The notes: generated by a model not told the origin, from the letters alone. 64,000 bases of DNA from Lentilactobacillus diolivorans DSM 14421 (GCF_001434255.1 NZ_AZEY01000068.1:36592-100591), one strand, 5' to 3'; counted from the stretch's first letter, positions 18,113 to 27,493 are shown. Numbers and translations: made by a program.

Positions 18113-18292
18113 TTATGCTTTGACTAAGTCTTTTTTGGCCTTGGATAAAGCGGCCTTGATCGCACGAATGTGTTCTTGAGCTTCCTTATTATCCTCAGCA
18201 GCTTTTATCCATGAAAGAACAGATACGTTGGCTTCCATTTCAGCAATAATTTTTTGGACAGTCTGGTCAGATGATTCCCCATTGGTAGACAT
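18113..18292 (-). CDS. small 59-aa acidic/helical protein
   Basis: ATG at 18292 follows a strong AAAGGAGGAG site and opens a 59-codon frame encoding a fully helical, charged peptide: MSTNGESSDQTVQKII, then a middle with LSWIKAAEDNKEAQEHI, and a lysine-rich end SKAKKDLVKA. It lacks a signal or membrane segment. It falls just under common length cut-offs but the ribosome site and codon use look real. Family not recognised; it may be a small stress or nucleoid-type protein, but that is a guess. Confidence 0.75.
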   Translation of the reverse strand: MSTNGESSDQTVQKIIAEMEANVSVLSWIKAAEDNKEAQEHIRAIKAALSKAKKDLVKA

Positions 18293-18452
18293 ATTCTAGT
18301 CTCCTCCTTTATTTGATACCGCTATCATAACGTGGTTACTTACTAAACACAACCGGAATACCTCGGTTTTCATCTGATTCTAATGATTGTTTTAAAATAA
18401 TTGTAGTTCATTGATCTAACAACGTTACGAAGTGAGCAATATGAGTAACTCT

Positions 18453-19328
18453 CTAATCTATTAATTGGGTTATATCCTTTGCCAGCGGACTTTTAAACCG
18501 CATTGATTTTCTTGAAAATGGATCAGCAAAATCTAACATCGTGGCGTGAAGTGCCTGGCGGTCAATCCCACGATTCATTGGCCCATGATAAAGTTGATCA
18601 CCAAGTAATGGATGGCCAATTTCCGCAAAATGAACTCGGATTTGATGAGTCCGGCCAGTATGCAAAACAACCTCCACCAGCGTCCTGTCAATCATTTCCT
18701 TAAGCACCCAATACTCAGTGTCAGCCGGCCTGCCATCTTGAGAAATCAGTTGCCCAAAGCCATCGGGATCTTTGGCAATGGCCTTTTCAATATGTCCATG
18801 ACTGGGAAGGCCAATTCCAGAAACAACTGCTTGATAACGTTTGTGGAGTTGCTTACCTGCTAACATTTCATTTGCCAAGCTATTAGCCAACCGATGCTTC
18901 GCAACGAGGACCAATCCACTGGTAAACCGGTCAAGACGGGTAATAATGTGTGGCACCAAATTTTTGGCGCCCTCTTGAATCAAATGGCCTTTGATTCGAT
19001 TAACCAGTGTATCCTCTCGATTTGCCGGGCCAGGAACAACGGTCAGCCCCGCCGGTTTGTTAACAACCAGCCAGTTTTCATCTTCAAAAACAACGTTAAT
19101 CGGCTGGTCACTAACAACCACTTGGGGATCACTTTTTTCGTCCGGCAAAACAACCTCAACTTGATCCCCCGTTTGAATAATGACTTCGCTGGTTGCCGGC
19201 TGACCATTAATATTAAAGTGGCCATCCGTTTTTAACGTTTTATACATTCGATGGCTGATCCCATGACCATTCAAAAATTTTTTTAGTGTTTTAGGTTCAG
19301 TGGCAGTCTTTTGCCATGTAAATTTCAT
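18453..19328 (-). CDS. RluA family rRNA pseudouridine synthase
   Basis: This 291-residue protein has a short S4-like N-terminal region (FNINGQPATSEVIIQTGDQVEVVLP) and the RluA catalytic core with HIITRLDRFTSGLVLVAKH, which contains the essential aspartate of the RLDR motif, and HTGRTHQIRVHFAEIGHPLLGDQLY near the end. It converts uridine in 23S rRNA or tRNA to pseudouridine; lactobacilli have several paralogues, so the exact target site cannot be given. Likely monocistronic. Confidence 0.93.
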   Translation of the reverse strand: MKFTWQKTATEPKTLKKFLNGHGISHRMYKTLKTDGHFNINGQPATSEVIIQTGDQVEVVLPDEKSDPQVVVSDQPINVVFEDENWLVVNKPAGLTVVPGPANREDTLVNRIKGHLIQEGAKNLVPHIITRLDRFTSGLVLVAKHRLANSLANEMLAGKQLHKRYQAVVSGIGLPSHGHIEKAIAKDPDGFGQLISQDGRPADTEYWVLKEMIDRTLVEVVLHTGRTHQIRVHFAEIGHPLLGDQLYHGPMNRGIDRQALHATMLDFADPFSRKSMRFKSPLAKDITQLID

Positions 19329-19406
19329 GTCGATTAATTCTCCAATCTTCTAAATAAAGCCATCCGGCATCGTTACAAATCACGATTGTGTTAAAGCAGC
19401 CCATTA

Positions 19407-19859
19407 TTAAATTTCCCGTTCCAATACCAGCATGTCCAATGCCCGAATGCCATTTTCATAAATTGGATTTTGATACTGTCGGAAAAAATTCGGAATAATT
19501 TGAACGAATCGAAATCCACTCTTTTGGTAGAAAGCAAAGTTATCAATACTTGAGTTGGCAGTTCCCACCATCATCACCTGGCAATCTTGATCAACACAGT
19601 AGTCAATCAACTTCTCCAATGCCTGTGAACCAATTCCTTTTCCCTGCCATTGTTCCTCAAGGCCAATATTTTTAATTTCAGCCACTTTATCGTCAATCAA
19701 AATCACTGCGACACCAATCAATTCATCTTCCGAACAAATTTTAAATAATGTACTAATTTCCAAGTAGCTCTTAATCATATGAACATCGGGATCGGCGAGT
19801 TCTAATAGTGGTAAATAACGTTGCTTATCTGAATGAACTTCCTCAATTCTGATTGCCAT
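19407..19859 (-). CDS. GNAT family N-acetyltransferase
   Basis: This 150-residue GNAT domain has the motif A stretch AEIKNIGLEEQWQGKGIGSQALEKLIDYC (acetyl-CoA loop QGKGIG) and the IDNFAFYQKSGFRFV motif near residue 105. The opening AIRIEEVHSDKQRYLPLLELAD is typical. It acetylates an unknown amine. It is unrelated in operon terms to the two other GNATs in the window. Confidence 0.87.
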   Translation of the reverse strand: MAIRIEEVHSDKQRYLPLLELADPDVHMIKSYLEISTLFKICSEDELIGVAVILIDDKVAEIKNIGLEEQWQGKGIGSQALEKLIDYCVDQDCQVMMVGTANSSIDNFAFYQKSGFRFVQIIPNFFRQYQNPIYENGIRALDMLVLEREI

Positions 19860-20017
19860 TTACTTGTCCTCATTTTATTCATTAATGCTGTTTTAAAGCC
19901 TTTATATTCTAACCCAACTTATTTTAAAAACCAATTCAAATTCTGATGAATGATCTTTTAAACAGAACAATCGGCCAACTCAACCAATTTCTTATACAAC
20001 GGTAACACCAAATGATT

Positions 20018-20046
20018 TTGTAACCAATTCTGATCTACGTTATAAT
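20018..20046 (+). promoter_or_regulatory. strong sigma-A promoter of a candidate small RNA
   Basis: TTGTAA and a perfect TATAAT are separated by exactly 17 bp. No open frame of note follows, but a strong terminator appears about 95 bp downstream. Confidence 0.75.
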
Positions 20047-20052
20047 AAGTGT

Positions 20053-20148
20053 GCATGAAGTGATGACGACTCTTCTAAACCACATGAGACGTCTCATAAG
20101 TGCATGGGGGAAGGGGTGAGAACATGTTCTTACTACCTCCCCTTTTTT
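20053..20148 (+). ncRNA. candidate small RNA of about 95 nt
   Basis: The unit consists of a textbook promoter, about 60 nt with a perfect GAGACGTCTC palindrome, and a GC-rich terminator hairpin (GTGAGAAC with GTTCTTAC, extended by GGGGGAAGG with CCTCCCC) ending in TTTTTT. A possible 22-codon frame inside lacks a ribosome site. It does not match 6S, SRP, RNase P or tmRNA as I know them. An Fst-type toxin was considered and is not encoded on either strand. Confidence 0.6.
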
Positions 20149-20259
20149 CATTATAACTTTCTGCATATTGGCAATTGCTGGCAGTTAGCTGGTAATTTAC
20201 GGTATCATTAGGCAAGTAGCAATTAGTTTTGTTGGCTAAAATATGTGGAGGTAATGATA

Positions 20260-20586
20260 ATGGCAGACAATAAATTTATCATCAGCACAACGGAACATAT
20301 TCCGGGTAAAGAATACGAGGTTCTCGGTGAAGTCTTCGGCCTGACGACTCAATCTAAAAACGTTGTTCGAAATATCGGTGCCGGCTTTAAAAATTTAGTT
20401 GGTGGCGAAATTAAAGATTACACAAAAATGCTCGATGAAGCGCGGGACATTTCTGTTCAACGCCTTCGGGAAAACGCTCAAAAAATGGGTGCGGATGCCG
20501 TCGTGATGATGCGATTTGATTCAGGCTCAATTGGAACCGACATGCAATCAGTAGCAGCATATGGAACGGCAGTTAAGTTCAAGTAA
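20260..20586 (+). CDS. YbjQ/UPF0145 family protein
   Basis: A 108-residue protein with the family's conserved core: [22 protein letters not shown] near the start and [27 protein letters not shown] in the second half. The family forms pentamers and has been called heavy-metal binding on structural grounds, but no firm function is known. Start chosen at ATG 20260, 8 nt after GGAGG; two earlier start codons overlap that site. A palindromic element begins right after its stop. Confidence 0.88.
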   Translation: MADNKFIISTTEHIPGKEYEVLGEVFGLTTQSKNVVRNIGAGFKNLVGGEIKDYTKMLDEARDISVQRLRENAQKMGADAVVMMRFDSGSIGTDMQSVAAYGTAVKFK

Positions 20587-20595
20587 AACACATAA

Positions 20596-20697
20596 TTATA
20601 AGTAAACATCGGCTAATACCCCTGGCCTTTAGGGATATTAGCCGATGTTTACTTATATGGCCGGGGTTGTTTAATGTACCACGTTTTGGCTTGGTTG
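20596..20697 (+). repeat. large palindromic element, copy A (5' truncated)
   Basis: A stem of about 20 bp begins ATAAGTAAACATCGGC and is mirrored by GCCGATGTTTACTTAT (around a GGCCTTT loop). It is followed by the family's fixed ATGGCC, the outer right arm GGGGTTGTTTAATGTACCAC, and the tail GTTTTGGCTTGG. The outer left arm is missing, so the element starts only about 10 bp after the YbjQ-like gene's stop. It may act as its terminator. Confidence 0.75.
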
Positions 20698-20718
20698 CCA
20701 CAAATTATTTAATCATAA

Positions 20719-21549
20719 TTACTTGCTCATAAAGCCGAAATATACAATCACAATCAAACTCAACACAATTCGATACCAGCCAAATACTTTGAAGTTATTA
20801 TTTTTAATGTAGTTCAATAAGAATCTGATTGCCAAGTAGGCGACCACGAACGAAACGATCATCCCGGTTGCCAAAATCATCGTTTGTAATCCTGTGAATA
20901 CCCCACCATGGGCAAAGTACTTATAAACTTTTAACAAAGAGGCGCCAAACATCGTCGGAATTGCTAAGAAAAATGAAAATTCAGTTGCGACATATCTCGA
21001 TGCTCCGATCAAAATTGCACCTAAGATTGTTGCACCTGATCTTGAGGTCCCAGGAACCAATGACAATAGTTGAAACATCCCAATGATCAATGCAGTTTGA
21101 TACGGAAGCGTATTTAAATCAGTAAATCTGGGACGGCGATTCGCGTTCCAATTTTCAATGACGATAAACAGAACCCCATACACTAGTAGCATAGCGGCAA
21201 CAACGGCCCAATTCATTAGATGTGCATCCATCCAGTCATTTAATAGTAGCCCCAGAACAACTGAGGGTAATACCGCAACAATCACTTTAAACCACAGAAC
21301 CCAAGTCCGATTCTTTTCAATCGCTGTTTTTCTCGGCGATAGTGGATTAAGTTTGTGAAAATACAGGACAACCACCGCCATGATGGCACCCAGCTGAATC
21401 ACAACGTTAAACATATCAGTAAATTGAGTTGACTGCGACATCTTAATAAACTCATTAACCAAGATCAGATGACCAGTCGAGCTAATCGGCAAGAATTCAG
21501 TAATACCTTCAACAATTCCTAAAATAATCGCTTTTATCACATCTAACAT
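20719..21549 (-). CDS. uppP: undecaprenyl-diphosphatase (BacA type)
   Basis: This 276-residue membrane enzyme has about eight helices. It removes phosphate from undecaprenyl pyrophosphate, recycling the lipid carrier for peptidoglycan and wall polymers and conferring basal bacitracin resistance. Both catalytic motifs are intact: [15 protein letters not shown] near residues 14-28 and [11 protein letters not shown] near residue 165. The gene has its own upstream region and no operon partner. Confidence 0.95.
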   Translation of the reverse strand: MLDVIKAIILGIVEGITEFLPISSTGHLILVNEFIKMSQSTQFTDMFNVVIQLGAIMAVVVLYFHKLNPLSPRKTAIEKNRTWVLWFKVIVAVLPSVVLGLLLNDWMDAHLMNWAVVAAMLLVYGVLFIVIENWNANRRPRFTDLNTLPYQTALIIGMFQLLSLVPGTSRSGATILGAILIGASRYVATEFSFFLAIPTMFGASLLKVYKYFAHGGVFTGLQTMILATGMIVSFVVAYLAIRFLLNYIKNNNFKVFGWYRIVLSLIVIVYFGFMSK

Positions 21550-21767
21550 AGAAAGACTCCTCGTATTGATAAATCATTTAATTTATCATTAGCATGCCAT
21601 AAAAGATGCCATGAAAGTTACCATTTACCAATAAATTACAGAATAAATACCAAACATTTACATTGGTTACCTGATATTAGTTTCAATTTTGATCAGGAAT
21701 ACGGAGATAATTTCCAGCTGGCTATTCGACATTGTTTTTTAATCAACCATTATGAGCTGGCGAACAA

Positions 21768-21955
21768 ATTCCGACCATATCAGCCCGCCAACCAATATTC
21801 AAACTCGAATATTGGTACTGGTTTCGGCTACTAAGCCGAAACGTGGTGAAAGTAGCAGCTTCCGGCCATATAAGCCCGCCAACCAATATTCAAACTCGAA
21901 TATTGGTTGGCGGGCTTATATTCTGGAAGCTAAGCGCTACTTTCACCACTCTGGT
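21768..21955 (-). repeat. large palindromic element, copy B plus partial copy B'
   Basis: The full copy (about 21822-21955) reads on the minus strand: CAGAGTGGTGAAAGTAGC, bulge GCTT, AGCTTCC, AGA, ATATAAG, inner stem CCCGCCAACCAATATTC, loop, and the mirrored right half ...CTTATATGGCCGGAAGCTGC. Helices outside and inside are perfectly paired. A partial copy B' (21768-21835) shares the same CCAATATTC hairpin in the opposite orientation, and the two tails form a further inverted repeat (GTTTCGGC, GCCGAAAC). This lies between divergent uppP and the 711-aa surface gene. Confidence 0.8.
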
Positions 21956-22075
21956 CTGTAAACTTTCCGTAAATCCTCTGTAAAAGTTTTGCCAATGCCC
22001 GTTAAATCGTTCCTTTGTACGATATTATAAAACCATGCCGGCAGCAAATTTTACAGAATCTGGAGATGAATTTTC

Positions 22076-24211
22076 ATGACTTTGATATGGAAACAGCCGC
22101 TCTTCTTGACCGCCGTTGCCCTCGGAACCGCCGTCAGTTTCAGTGTTTTCACCGCATCTACTGCCCAAGCCAGCAGCAAACCCATTCACATAACATCAAA
22201 TAAGAAATTGACTAGTAATCCACAAACTCGCAATGTAACGTTCACGGGAAAAAGCGCCCTCTACACAAAACCTGATTTCGAAAATAGTTCAATTATGATC
22301 GCTGACAAAAAGCAATTATCCCAACTTGCCAAGTCAAATTCTTCGGCAGATAACTTTATTGCTTCCAAAGTAGCAACCACCAACAAAGGTACTGTTTACT
22401 ACAAAGTTAAATCATATAGTGGCAGTTACAGTGGTTGGATTTACGGTGGAAAAACGATTGGTAAATTTAATGGTGGTCTCAGCACCTTTCAAACATTTAC
22501 CACCACTCAACCATCACCCGATCTCACACAATACAACTACACAATTGCTGCACCAGGCTTGAGTAACGACGGCAAAACCATCACTTATCAATCACCTATT
22601 AATACACAATATGGGATTGGTAAGGCCATTGGGGATTCTGTTACATACAAAAATGCCAGCTTTAAAATTGATCAAACCGGAACTCGAACCCGTGAAGGCG
22701 ACACTTGGGTGCATATTACCGCAATTGATCCTGCCAATAGCAAAGCCAACGGATGGATTTCCTACAAAGGATTGGCCCAGGCAGAATCCCCGATTCCTGA
22801 CAACGCGGTTCGAATTGACCTTGTCAACACTGATGGAAAGCTAATCCGCTACATCAATTACACAAAATCCGGTGCCCAAAAGGGACAGCCCCTTGGTGTT
22901 AGTGATAATCTCTCTTATTTACTCAACTTAGACGATCAGGCAAACATTCAAGCTAAAATTAGAGACGCACTAAAGGGAACCGGCTACTCTTTAGAGGCTC
23001 TGACAGCCAATCAAACCGGTTACCTAGCAGCAGCAACTTTTGGCAGCAAAACAAGCCTCACGCTGACTAAATCAGATCCAATCGCTAGTGACGCAATTCG
23101 GGTAAACATCACCAATGATAACAACGCTGTGGTTGCTTCCTTTGACTACCAAAAAGCCGGTGAGCAACCAGGCCAATCACTTGGAAGCATTACCAGTGGC
23201 AGTAATCAGCTTTCTCAGGATGACCAATCTGCCCTACAAACCAATATTAATACCGCCTTAAATAAATCAAATTACCAATTAAGTAAACTTTCAGCTGACC
23301 AATTGAGTGACCTCGCTAATGCCAGGTTTGGCGATTCTGTCTATCTAAAAGCAACAACCGGTTCTGGTGCGATTGCCGATAATGCTGTTCGAATCAACTT
23401 TGTCGATGCAGCCAGCAAAAAAGTCATCAAATCAGTGGATTATGTGAATACGGATGCCGATGATCCTGCAAAAAAGGGCGCTACTTTAGGCACTCAATCA
23501 AATGGTGCTTGGGTGCTTGCTGATGAAGACGTTACCGGGATCACAGCGCTGGCAAAAACCAATTTATCAGGAACGGGTTACGGCCTGACAGGTGATAAAT
23601 TATCAGCAACGCAACAAGCAACTTTGGGCGCAGCAAAATTTGGTTCTTCTGTTAATATCGATGTCAATAGTACCAATAGTGGCAAAGGAAGTTCACTCGT
23701 TCCATACGGTTATAACAGTAATGCTGCCAGCAGTGATTCCCGCCAGATGGCTGCGACAACTGACCAATACGTTAACGCGAGTTGGGAGTTCACCGGTACT
23801 GACAACGACGAGCCTTATTACAGTAAGTTAAGTGCAACCCAGATCGCCAACTTAAATGATTCCGACAAAGCCAAACTAACCAGTTCGCTTAGTCAGGCAA
23901 GCGATGCTGACCTGACAAAAATCAACGATGAATTTAGATCGGCAGCAACGCTTCAGTATATTAATCCTGGCAGTCTCACGCTCAGTAATGACAGCCAAAA
24001 TGGCACAAATTTAACAGCCGAAACTATTATGGCTTATCTAAATGGAAAAACTGAACTAGCCACACTTCAATCGCCTAAATACCCAGTCTTCCAAAAGAAT
24101 AATGACGGCACCGTTACGATTAACTGGCAAACCATTCAATACCACGCTAGTCACGCGGATAATGGCATATCCGGTAACCGGGTAAAGGTTTATTACACGT
24201 ATAGTGACTAG
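22076..24211 (+). CDS. large secreted surface protein with three repeats
   Basis: A signal peptide (residues about 1-32, LFLTAVALGTAVSFSVFTASTAQA) is followed by an SH3/GW-like module (about 50-140; ALYTKPDF, YYKVKSYSGSYSGWIYGG). Three repeats of roughly 90-100 residues then begin AVRIDLVNTDGK, AIRVNITNDNN and AVRINFVDAASK, each with a GQPLG/GATLG element and a closing A(A/R/K)FG. The C-terminal third is unique. No LPXTG, lipobox or membrane tail is seen, so the protein is secreted or wall-associated non-covalently, perhaps by the GW-like part. I do not recognise a named family. Confidence 0.8.
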   Translation: MTLIWKQPLFLTAVALGTAVSFSVFTASTAQASSKPIHITSNKKLTSNPQTRNVTFTGKSALYTKPDFENSSIMIADKKQLSQLAKSNSSADNFIASKVATTNKGTVYYKVKSYSGSYSGWIYGGKTIGKFNGGLSTFQTFTTTQPSPDLTQYNYTIAAPGLSNDGKTITYQSPINTQYGIGKAIGDSVTYKNASFKIDQTGTRTREGDTWVHITAIDPANSKANGWISYKGLAQAESPIPDNAVRIDLVNTDGKLIRYINYTKSGAQKGQPLGVSDNLSYLLNLDDQANIQAKIRDALKGTGYSLEALTANQTGYLAAATFGSKTSLTLTKSDPIASDAIRVNITNDNNAVVASFDYQKAGEQPGQSLGSITSGSNQLSQDDQSALQTNINTALNKSNYQLSKLSADQLSDLANARFGDSVYLKATTGSGAIADNAVRINFVDAASKKVIKSVDYVNTDADDPAKKGATLGTQSNGAWVLADEDVTGITALAKTNLSGTGYGLTGDKLSATQQATLGAAKFGSSVNIDVNSTNSGKGSSLVPYGYNSNAASSDSRQMAATTDQYVNASWEFTGTDNDEPYYSKLSATQIANLNDSDKAKLTSSLSQASDADLTKINDEFRSAATLQYINPGSLTLSNDSQNGTNLTAETIMAYLNGKTELATLQSPKYPVFQKNNDGTVTINWQTIQYHASHADNGISGNRVKVYYTYSD

Positions 24212-24376
24212 CTGTTAATTGAATAATCCAGTGATCTGCCGATATAGCTTGGCGATACTTATCATCAAATACCGCAGCCAATATCACAATCATTTTTTAT
24301 CACAGACGCTTTGCTAAATTGTCAGTTGTATCTTAAAAGATAAACTAAATTTATAGAAAAACGAGGATTTCAGATT

Positions 24377-25888
24377 ATGAAAGGACATTTTAAATTACTA
24401 TTAACGGCTGGGTTAATCGTGGCAGCCTTATGTTTTACGGTCAGCCCCGGCAATGCTCAGGCTGATGTGATTGAGACGCCGGCTCCTGCAACTAATATCA
24501 AACAAATTAATGCCGGCAATGTCTTAACCGATTATACTCAAAAGAAATTGAATGCAGTTGATAACCAGTCCCCCATCGCCAACATGGATCGAAAATATAA
24601 TCAGACAACGATTGATCCCACCTCAACAAATCCAGGAGATACCTTTTCAACAATCAACGGCAGTACATCATCGAATAGTTTTAAAACCAAATGGTACTTA
24701 CCCGATGGTTTTAACGTTACCAATTATCAGCATGGTAATTTTCAAAGTGTGGCGGTTGATGATGCCGGCAATGTTTACTTTGTTGAATCCAACGGCAGCG
24801 ATACCAATCTAGGTGTCATTATTAAATTTAACATCGCCGAACTCCAACAACTCGGTGCTGATAAAGATGTCATGGCTCTCTGGAATGCATTTAACTACTT
24901 TAACCCCTATACTGATGAAGGAGTTGCCCACAATCAACAATATGAAAATGACTATCAGCAAATGAAAGGGCCATTTGACCAAATTAAATTACTGAACCAA
25001 AGCCTTGATCAAGAAAAGTCATCAATGAACACAGTACTTAATAACGAAAAAAACGCCCAAAAATGGGCCAAGCATTGGAAAAGACGAGCTCAAAAATCAG
25101 ATAAACCAGCAAAAGCCAAATTGGCTAAATGGCAGGCAGCTTACAAGACTGCTAGCCAAAAAGTAACCGGTTATCAAAAGCTAATTAAACAGACCAGCGC
25201 CAAAATTGCCGGTTATGAAAAACAAGTTTCAACCGTTAAACAACAAGATCCTCAACTCTTCAAATATGCGGATATCGCCCAGGCAGCCCAAATCAGTCCA
25301 CAAGTCGACATTGGTCACGGACAAACCTTAACCTTTAATCCTCAAAATAAACATCTTTACATGGTTGAGGATAATACGCTAACTGATTTGCGAAACCGTG
25401 ATGAAAATAACACGGTACTTGAACTGGATCCTGAAACGATGAATCCAATTCGTCAATATAACTTTAAAATGTTCCATGGCGATTCAGCCAATTTACAATT
25501 GCATACCCTCGCCTTTGATAAAGACGGTAATGCTTATTGGGGTCGAAAAAATGGCATGGGCTACATGTTCTTCTTTGGCCGCCTAGATGAACATTCCGTT
25601 CACTTCCAAGCATCCCCATCCTATGTCAAAACCCGCGGAAGTTCACCTAATCAGGGAACCAGTGCCAATCCTGCCAATGATCGACTATACTTTGTCTCTG
25701 ACGATATCTTAACTTCCATCCCAACTGGAGAAATTCGTGACGGCAGTTTTACGCCAAGCGATATTCATTACTCAGTTTTCAATTCAAAAAAGGAATGGGA
25801 AAGCTTATCGTTTGACCAAAATGGTCGCGGCTATCTGTTAGCGTTGTGGCCGGCACAGTTGATGACGTCAACGGGGGAATTAGATTAG
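24377..25888 (+). CDS. secreted protein with beta-propeller-like halves and coiled coil
   Basis: The signal peptide MKGHFKLLLTAGLIVAALCF...NAQA ends near residue 29. Two stretches resemble NHL/SMP-30 blades (SVAVDDAGNVYFVES near 130 and LHTLAFDKDGNAYWGRKN near 375), with FDQNGRGYLLALWP at the end. A lysine-rich coiled coil lies between them (about residues 195-290). No sorting signal is seen. The family is unknown to me but occurs in lactobacilli. It follows the 711-aa secreted gene at 165 bp, with its own upstream region. A palindromic element overlaps its stop codon. Confidence 0.75.
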   Translation: MKGHFKLLLTAGLIVAALCFTVSPGNAQADVIETPAPATNIKQINAGNVLTDYTQKKLNAVDNQSPIANMDRKYNQTTIDPTSTNPGDTFSTINGSTSSNSFKTKWYLPDGFNVTNYQHGNFQSVAVDDAGNVYFVESNGSDTNLGVIIKFNIAELQQLGADKDVMALWNAFNYFNPYTDEGVAHNQQYENDYQQMKGPFDQIKLLNQSLDQEKSSMNTVLNNEKNAQKWAKHWKRRAQKSDKPAKAKLAKWQAAYKTASQKVTGYQKLIKQTSAKIAGYEKQVSTVKQQDPQLFKYADIAQAAQISPQVDIGHGQTLTFNPQNKHLYMVEDNTLTDLRNRDENNTVLELDPETMNPIRQYNFKMFHGDSANLQLHTLAFDKDGNAYWGRKNGMGYMFFFGRLDEHSVHFQASPSYVKTRGSSPNQGTSANPANDRLYFVSDDILTSIPTGEIRDGSFTPSDIHYSVFNSKKEWESLSFDQNGRGYLLALWPAQLMTSTGELD

Positions 25889-26014
25889 AGTGTGAAAACG
25901 AGCGCTTAGATCTCAGAATATAACACCTCTAACCCCAATATTCCGGGTTTTGGGATATGGGGTTAGAGGTGTTATATGGCCGAGATCTGCTCGTTTTCAC
26001 ACGTTTTGGCTTAG
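25887..26014 (+). repeat. large palindromic element, copy C
   Basis: Complete copy. The left arm AGAGTGTGAAAACGAGC is followed by bulge GCTT, AGATCTC, AGA, ATATAA and the inner stem CACCTCTAACCCC. The right half is TTATAT, GGCC, GAGATCT, GCTCGTTTTCACAC and tail GTTTTGGCTTAG. Outer and middle helices differ from copies B and F but pair fully. The first bases overlap the TAG stop of the secreted-protein gene. Confidence 0.85.
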
Positions 26015-26133
26015 TAGAATTTACCCACATCTCCAATTACACGGAACCAAAACATTTTGATGCGGCAACGTACCCACCACCAATCATCTCTACCATAAGA
26101 ATCCCCCAAAAAGTGGCTGCGTAAAGTCAATAA

Positions 26134-26181
26134 AAGATCCCGTAAAATCAGTTTACAAAAACGCTGATTTTACGGGATCTT
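26134..26181. terminator. perfect 18-bp hairpin
   Basis: AAGATCCCGTAAAATCAG and CTGATTTTACGGGATCTT are perfectly complementary around a 12-nt loop. It lies between the secreted-protein gene (+) and argD (-), convergent, and may stop either transcript, although neither side has a long T-run. Confidence 0.6.
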
Positions 26182-26189
26182 CACTTTGG

Positions 26190-26310
26190 AGCTGAGGCGC
26201 TATCATATAAATTTTTGATTATTGCCTCAGCCTCTTTTTTGCATAATTACAATGATTACCGAGTGAAAAAGTGGAGCGAAAGGCAACTTTCTGCCGCCTT
26301 CATCCACTCT
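26190..26310 (+). repeat. second dispersed element (hairpin head plus conserved core), copy 3
   Basis: The head GAGCTGAGGC...GCCTCAGCCTCTTTTTT is a terminator-type hairpin. It is followed by the core TTACAATGATTACCGAGTG and AAAGGCAACTTTCTGCCG, shared with copies near 30.9, 37.3 and 57.1 kb. It sits downstream of argD and reads towards it. Confidence 0.7.
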
Positions 26311-26332
26311 TTCTTTTTTAATTCCCCAGCAA

Positions 26333-27493
26333 CTACGCTAACGTCTCCACCTTTACCGAAGCAGTTTTCAAAACACTTGCGATCACGTCAATTCCTTTCA
26401 GCAAATCTGCCTGACTCATTACAAGCGGTGGCAATAATCGCAACGTATTATGTTCTGCCGGCAACGTCAACATTCCTTGTTCCTGCAATTTTGCAATCAC
26501 ATCGGCAACTTTTACTTTTGAGTCCAAATGGATACCAATCATTAAACCTAGACCGCTGATCTTAGTCACAATTGGTAAATCAGCAATTGTCTGATCAATT
26601 TGATGAAACACAGCTTGGCTCTTACTGGCTACCATTTGTAAGAAATCTGGTGTTAATTGCTGTAAAACTGCCTTTGCAGAAGAAAGCGCGATTTTGTTGC
26701 CGCCAAAGGTCGTGCCGTGTGAACCAGGGCCAAACGCCTCAGCAAGTTGTTGCTTACCAAGCATCGCTCCAATTGGTAACCCGTTCCCTAATGCTTTAGC
26801 ACAGGTAATGATGTCTGGATCCATATCAAAATGTTCATAGGCAAATTGAGTGCCCGTTCGGCCAATTCCAGTCTGAACTTCATCGATAATTAGCAGAACA
26901 CCCTGATCGTGACACTTTTTAGAAATCGCATGTAACCAGTCCCCATGACCAGAATTAACGCCACCTTCACCCTGAATAACTTCTAAAATCACGGCCGCGT
27001 AATCACTTGTGATTTGATCGACAGCGCTCGAATCATTATAGTCGGCAAAATCAATTCCTGGCACTAATGGTGCAAATCCAGATTGAATATTAGGATTCCC
27101 GGTTAACGACATTGATCCATACGTCCGACCGTGAAACCCATCATTGAAGGCAAGAATTTTCGCTTTGCCTGTATACTTACGGGCTAATTTAAAAGCTGCC
27201 TCGTTGGCTTCAGTACCTGAATTACAGAAAAATGCCAACATCCCCTGTGGGCACAACATCTTAGCAACCTCGTCCTGCAAAGCACTTGGATATAAATTGG
27301 AAGTGTGCCAAACCTTTCCAAGCTGATTCAGGACACTTTGTTCAATCCAATCATTGCTGTAACCAAAGCTGCAGACACCAATGCCACTTGTAAAATCCAA
27401 ATATTGCTTGCCATTCTCATCGGTTAGATGCCAATCATGGCCTGAAACGATCTCCATCGGATATTGCTTATATGTTGGAAAAATATGTTTCAT
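26333..27493 (-). CDS. argD: acetylornithine aminotransferase
   Basis: This 386-residue PLP enzyme converts N-acetylglutamate semialdehyde and glutamate to N-acetylornithine and 2-oxoglutarate, the fourth step of arginine synthesis. It has the class III aminotransferase features: NSGTEANEAAFKLAR, the LLIIDEVQTGIGRTG segment with the PLP-ring aspartate, and the CAKALGNGLPIGAML lysine that forms the Schiff base. Last gene of argC-argJ-argB-argD, 48 bp after argB. Confidence 0.95.
   Translation of the reverse strand: MKHIFPTYKQYPMEIVSGHDWHLTDENGKQYLDFTSGIGVCSFGYSNDWIEQSVLNQLGKVWHTSNLYPSALQDEVAKMLCPQGMLAFFCNSGTEANEAAFKLARKYTGKAKILAFNDGFHGRTYGSMSLTGNPNIQSGFAPLVPGIDFADYNDSSAVDQITSDYAAVILEVIQGEGGVNSGHGDWLHAISKKCHDQGVLLIIDEVQTGIGRTGTQFAYEHFDMDPDIITCAKALGNGLPIGAMLGKQQLAEAFGPGSHGTTFGGNKIALSSAKAVLQQLTPDFLQMVASKSQAVFHQIDQTIADLPIVTKISGLGLMIGIHLDSKVKVADVIAKLQEQGMLTLPAEHNTLRLLPPLVMSQADLLKGIDVIASVLKTASVKVETLA

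Noticed and set aside
20053-20148. Fst/Ldr-type toxin-antitoxin RNA pair
   Set aside because: Neither strand encodes a hydrophobic Fst-like peptide with a ribosome site, and there is no convergent second promoter with direct repeats.
21768-21955. Insertion sequence ends flanking a lost transposase
   Set aside because: No transposase fragment or target duplication is seen between the repeats, and the same layout occurs at other sites as a compact unit.
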